Source: Quisquiliibacterium sp036525975 (GTDB lineage: Bacteria; Pseudomonadota; Gammaproteobacteria; Burkholderiales; Burkholderiaceae_E). Taken from it: a stretch of 7,468 nt of DNA. The stretch covers positions 1-7,468 of the forward strand of contig DATCZK010000124.1 of NCBI GenBank assembly GCA_036525975.1. The letters run 5' to 3'. The notes under the pieces are model-generated. The model ran no database searches. It was not told the DNA's origin and saw only the letters and a program-made list of their open reading frames with translations. Positions within the stretch are counted from its first letter, which is position 1; every line of letters begins with the position of its first letter. Position numbers and translations under genes: made by a program. Positions 5,916-7,468 of the stretch are shown here, one piece after another.

Positions 5916-6497
5916 GTGCAGGCGAAGCTGCGCGTGGGCGTGTTCTGCGGGGCTCGCAGCGGCGACGACGCCCGCTGGCTCGAGCTCGCGCGCGAATTCG
6001 GCGCGGGCGCGGCCCGGCTGGGCTTCGAACTCGTCTACGGGGGCGGCGGCATCGGCATGATGGGCGCGCTCGCCGACGGGGCGCTGGGCGCCGGCGGAGC
6101 GGTCGTGGGCGTGATCCCGGCGCGGCTGATGCAGCGCGAGCTCGCGCATCGCGGGGTGCAGCGCATGGAAGTCGTGGTCGACATGGCGGTGCGCAAGCAG
6201 CGGATGATCGCGCTCTCCGACGCCTTCGTCGCGCTCCCCGGCGGGCTCGGCACGCTCGACGAGCTGTTCGAGGTGCTCACGCTCCGCCAGATCGGCGAGC
6301 ACTCGAAGCCGATCCTGCTGTTGAACGAGGCGTCGTACTGGCAGCCGCTGCTGCTGGCCTGCGAGGCGCTCGCCGCGGCCGGGTTCGTCTCGCGGCGCGA
6401 TCTCGACGCGCTGCAGGTGGTCGCGGGCGCGAGCGAAGCGCTTTCGGCGCTCGGCGCGCTCGGCGCGGCTGGCGCGGCCGGCGCGGGCATCGCCTAG
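5916..6497 (+). CDS. LOG-family (TIGR00730) nucleotide 5'-monophosphate phosphoribohydrolase
   Basis: LOG (Lonely Guy) proteins cleave the N-glycosidic bond of nucleoside 5'-monophosphates: in plants and some bacteria cytokinin riboside monophosphates, in others probably AMP and similar nucleotides. The 193-residue protein has the Rossmann-like motif VYGGGGIGMMG (40-50), MAVRKQRM (90-97, matching MxxRKxxM) and PGGLGTLDE (108-116, matching PGGxGTxxE with the catalytic Glu E116). The start is GTG immediately after the gpsA stop, with GGAG six bases upstream inside the end of gpsA, which fixes it. The last 15 or so residues are a low-complexity Leu/Gly/Ala tail not needed by the fold. It is the last gene in the run, ending on a stop codon shared with the convergent trmL. 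Real substrate unknown; older annotations as lysine decarboxylase for this family are wrong. Confidence 0.92.
   Translation: MQAKLRVGVFCGARSGDDARWLELAREFGAGAARLGFELVYGGGGIGMMGALADGALGAGGAVVGVIPARLMQRELAHRGVQRMEVVVDMAVRKQRMIALSDAFVALPGGLGTLDELFEVLTLRQIGEHSKPILLLNEASYWQPLLLACEALAAAGFVSRRDLDALQVVAGASEALSALGALGAAGAAGAGIA
6450..6485 (+). repeat. four imperfect 9-bp units at the 3' end of the LOG gene
   Basis: The units CTCGGCGCG, CTCGGCGCG, GCTGGCGCG and GCCGGCGCG follow one another without gaps and encode LGA-LGA-AGA-AGA (residues 179-190). The first two are identical and the others differ at two or three bases. The pattern fits slippage at the end of a gene where the protein tolerates extension. 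Confidence 0.8.
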
Positions 6498-6961
6498 CGC
6501 GCGGCCCCCTCGTAGCCGAACTGCCGCCAGGCCTCGTAGACGGCGATCGCCACCGCGTTGGACAGGTTGAGGCTGCGATTGCCCGGGCGCATCGGCAGGC
6601 GCAGCCGCCGCTCGGGCGCGAACTGCGCGAGGATCTCGTCGGGCAGGCCCGAGGTCTCGCAGCCGAACACGAACACGTCGCCGCGCTCGAACGTCACCTC
6701 GGCCGGACCCCGGCCCGCGCGCGTGGTGAACGCGAACATGCGCGCGGGCATCGCGCGCGCCACGAAGGCCGGCCAGTCGCGGTGCACCTCGAGCGCGGCG
6801 AACTCGTGGTAGTCGAGCCCCGCTCGCCGCATCTTGGCGTGATCGAGCGCGAACCCGAGCGGTTCGATCAGGTGCAGGCGCGCGCCGGCGTTCGCGCAAA
6901 GGCGCACCACGTTGCCGGTGTTGGGCGGTATCTCGGGGTGGACGAGGGCGACGCTGATCAC
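6494..6961 (-). CDS. trmL: tRNA (cytidine/uridine-34 2'-O)-methyltransferase TrmL (SPOUT)
   Basis: TrmL transfers a methyl group from S-adenosylmethionine to the ribose 2'-OH of the wobble nucleotide 34 in certain leucine tRNAs. The 155-residue product matches the compact, single-domain family (E. coli TrmL is 157). The three SpoU motifs are present: NTGNVVRLCAN (14-24, with R20), FGCETSGLP (99-107), and the knot motif with MRPGNRSLNLSNA (124-136). The absence of an N-terminal RNA-binding extension separates it from TrmH and RlmB. The start is GTG, overlapping the comF stop as GTGA, so translation is probably coupled to comF. The stop overlaps that of the convergent LOG gene. Confidence 0.95.
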   Translation of the reverse strand: MISVALVHPEIPPNTGNVVRLCANAGARLHLIEPLGFALDHAKMRRAGLDYHEFAALEVHRDWPAFVARAMPARMFAFTTRAGRGPAEVTFERGDVFVFGCETSGLPDEILAQFAPERRLRLPMRPGNRSLNLSNAVAIAVYEAWRQFGYEGAAR

Positions 6962-7468
6962 GGGGTTCTCGCTACCACCAGATTGTGAACCACCCGCGCA
7001 CCCGCGGCCTTGAGCGCGAGCGCGCAGGCGTGCAGCGTTGCGCCCGAGGTCATCACGTCGTCGATCACGACGACGGCGCCCCCGTCGATGCGCCGGGTGG
7101 CGACGAAGGCGCCCTCGAGGTTGCCGCGCCGGTGTTCCAGCGCCAGCAGCGACTGCGCGGGCGTTTCGCGCGTGCGCGCGAGCAGCGCCGCGTCGAAGCG
7201 CGCGCCCGCCAGCCTCGCGGCCGCGCGCGCGATCTCGGCCGACTGGTTGAAGCCCCGCCGCACCAACCTCTGCGGCGCGAGCGGAACCGGCGCGAACACG
7301 AGCGGGCGGTCGGGCGCGGGCGCGTTCCCGAGCCGCGGTCCGAGCGTGCGCCGGTGCGCGCGCGCGAGCGCGCGCCCCAGCGGCGCGGCGAGCGCGATCT
7401 CGCCGGCGAACTTGAGCGCGAGCAGCGCCCGGTCGATCGGGGGCGCGTAGTCGGCGAGCGCAACCGTG
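6958..7468 (-). CDS. comF: ComF-family phosphoribosyltransferase-like protein (5' end beyond window)
   Basis: The frame is open to the right edge, so the gene is cut there; 169 C-terminal residues are visible of a family that is usually about 230-240 long. The visible part starts with ADYAPPIDRALLALKFAG, the typical middle segment of ComF, and runs on through RRGFNQ (visible residues 70-75) to the PRPP-loop motif VVVIDDVMTSGAT (132-144). The N-terminal zinc-finger cysteines expected in this family would lie outside the window. ComF proteins are needed for DNA uptake in naturally competent bacteria and have helicase-associated or unknown roles elsewhere. A shorter reading from the GTG at 7299 would drop clearly ComF-like sequence and is not the true start. 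The stop overlaps the trmL start by four bases. Confidence 0.92.
   Translation of the reverse strand, partial: TVALADYAPPIDRALLALKFAGEIALAAPLGRALARAHRRTLGPRLGNAPAPDRPLVFAPVPLAPQRLVRRGFNQSAEIARAAARLAGARFDAALLARTRETPAQSLLALEHRRGNLEGAFVATRRIDGGAVVVIDDVMTSGATLHACALALKAAGARVVHNLVVARTP

Noticed and set aside
4698..6988. Very long open frames on the minus strand (4698-6899) and in a second plus frame (4937-6988) across gpsA and the LOG gene
   Set aside because: Both have the Arg/Ala-rich composition of shadow frames, while gpsA and the LOG gene in this region carry complete family motifs.
1..7468. Search for a defence, mobile or otherwise new multi-gene system
   Set aside because: All substantial genes belong to conserved families in a conserved order, composition is even, and there are no integrase, transposase, direct terminal repeats or tRNA.

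Overview
The window is ordinary, very GC-rich (roughly 70% by eye) core chromosome of a betaproteobacterium, most likely in or near the Burkholderiales. Protein sequence and gene order both point there: a membrane-anchored rhodanese, grxC, secB and gpsA run together (E. coli has the comparable yibN-grxC-secB-gpsA), flanked by a divergent gpmA-ctpA-moeB/thiF run and a convergent comF-trmL pair. Every substantial reading frame with protein-like content belongs to a known family. I found no mobile element, CRISPR array, phage gene, rRNA or tRNA.

Layout. Positions 1-81 hold only the downstream flank of the leftmost gene. On the minus strand, reading right to left from 3139 to 82, lie gpmA (glycolytic phosphoglycerate mutase), ctpA (S41 carboxy-terminal processing protease, membrane-anchored) and a MoeB/ThiF-type adenylyltransferase. 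A 65-bp AT-richer gap (3140-3204) separates gpmA from the plus-strand run and carries a perfect TATAAT. The plus-strand run covers 3205-6497: membrane-anchored rhodanese, glutaredoxin 3, SecB, a secreted double-SH3b protein, GpsA and a LOG-family nucleotide phosphoribohydrolase. Its genes are separated by at most about 37 bp, abut or overlap, so they are probably one operon. From the right edge, comF (5' end cut by the window) and trmL run on the minus strand, overlap by GTGA, and meet the LOG gene tail-to-tail with stop codons sharing one CTAG.

How the genes fit together. The plus-strand cluster mixes thiol/sulfur chemistry (rhodanese, glutaredoxin), export (SecB), an envelope SH3b protein and the first step of phospholipid backbone synthesis (GpsA), so a loose cell-envelope theme is plausible but is inference. 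The minus-strand genes are housekeeping functions with no evident biochemical link.

No undescribed system is visible. The points worth checking are small: a hairpin and promoter-like element packed between gpmA and ctpA, shared stop codons at a convergent junction, a tandem duplication inside a signal peptide, a low-complexity tail on the LOG protein, and the little-characterised SH3b gene between secB and gpsA.
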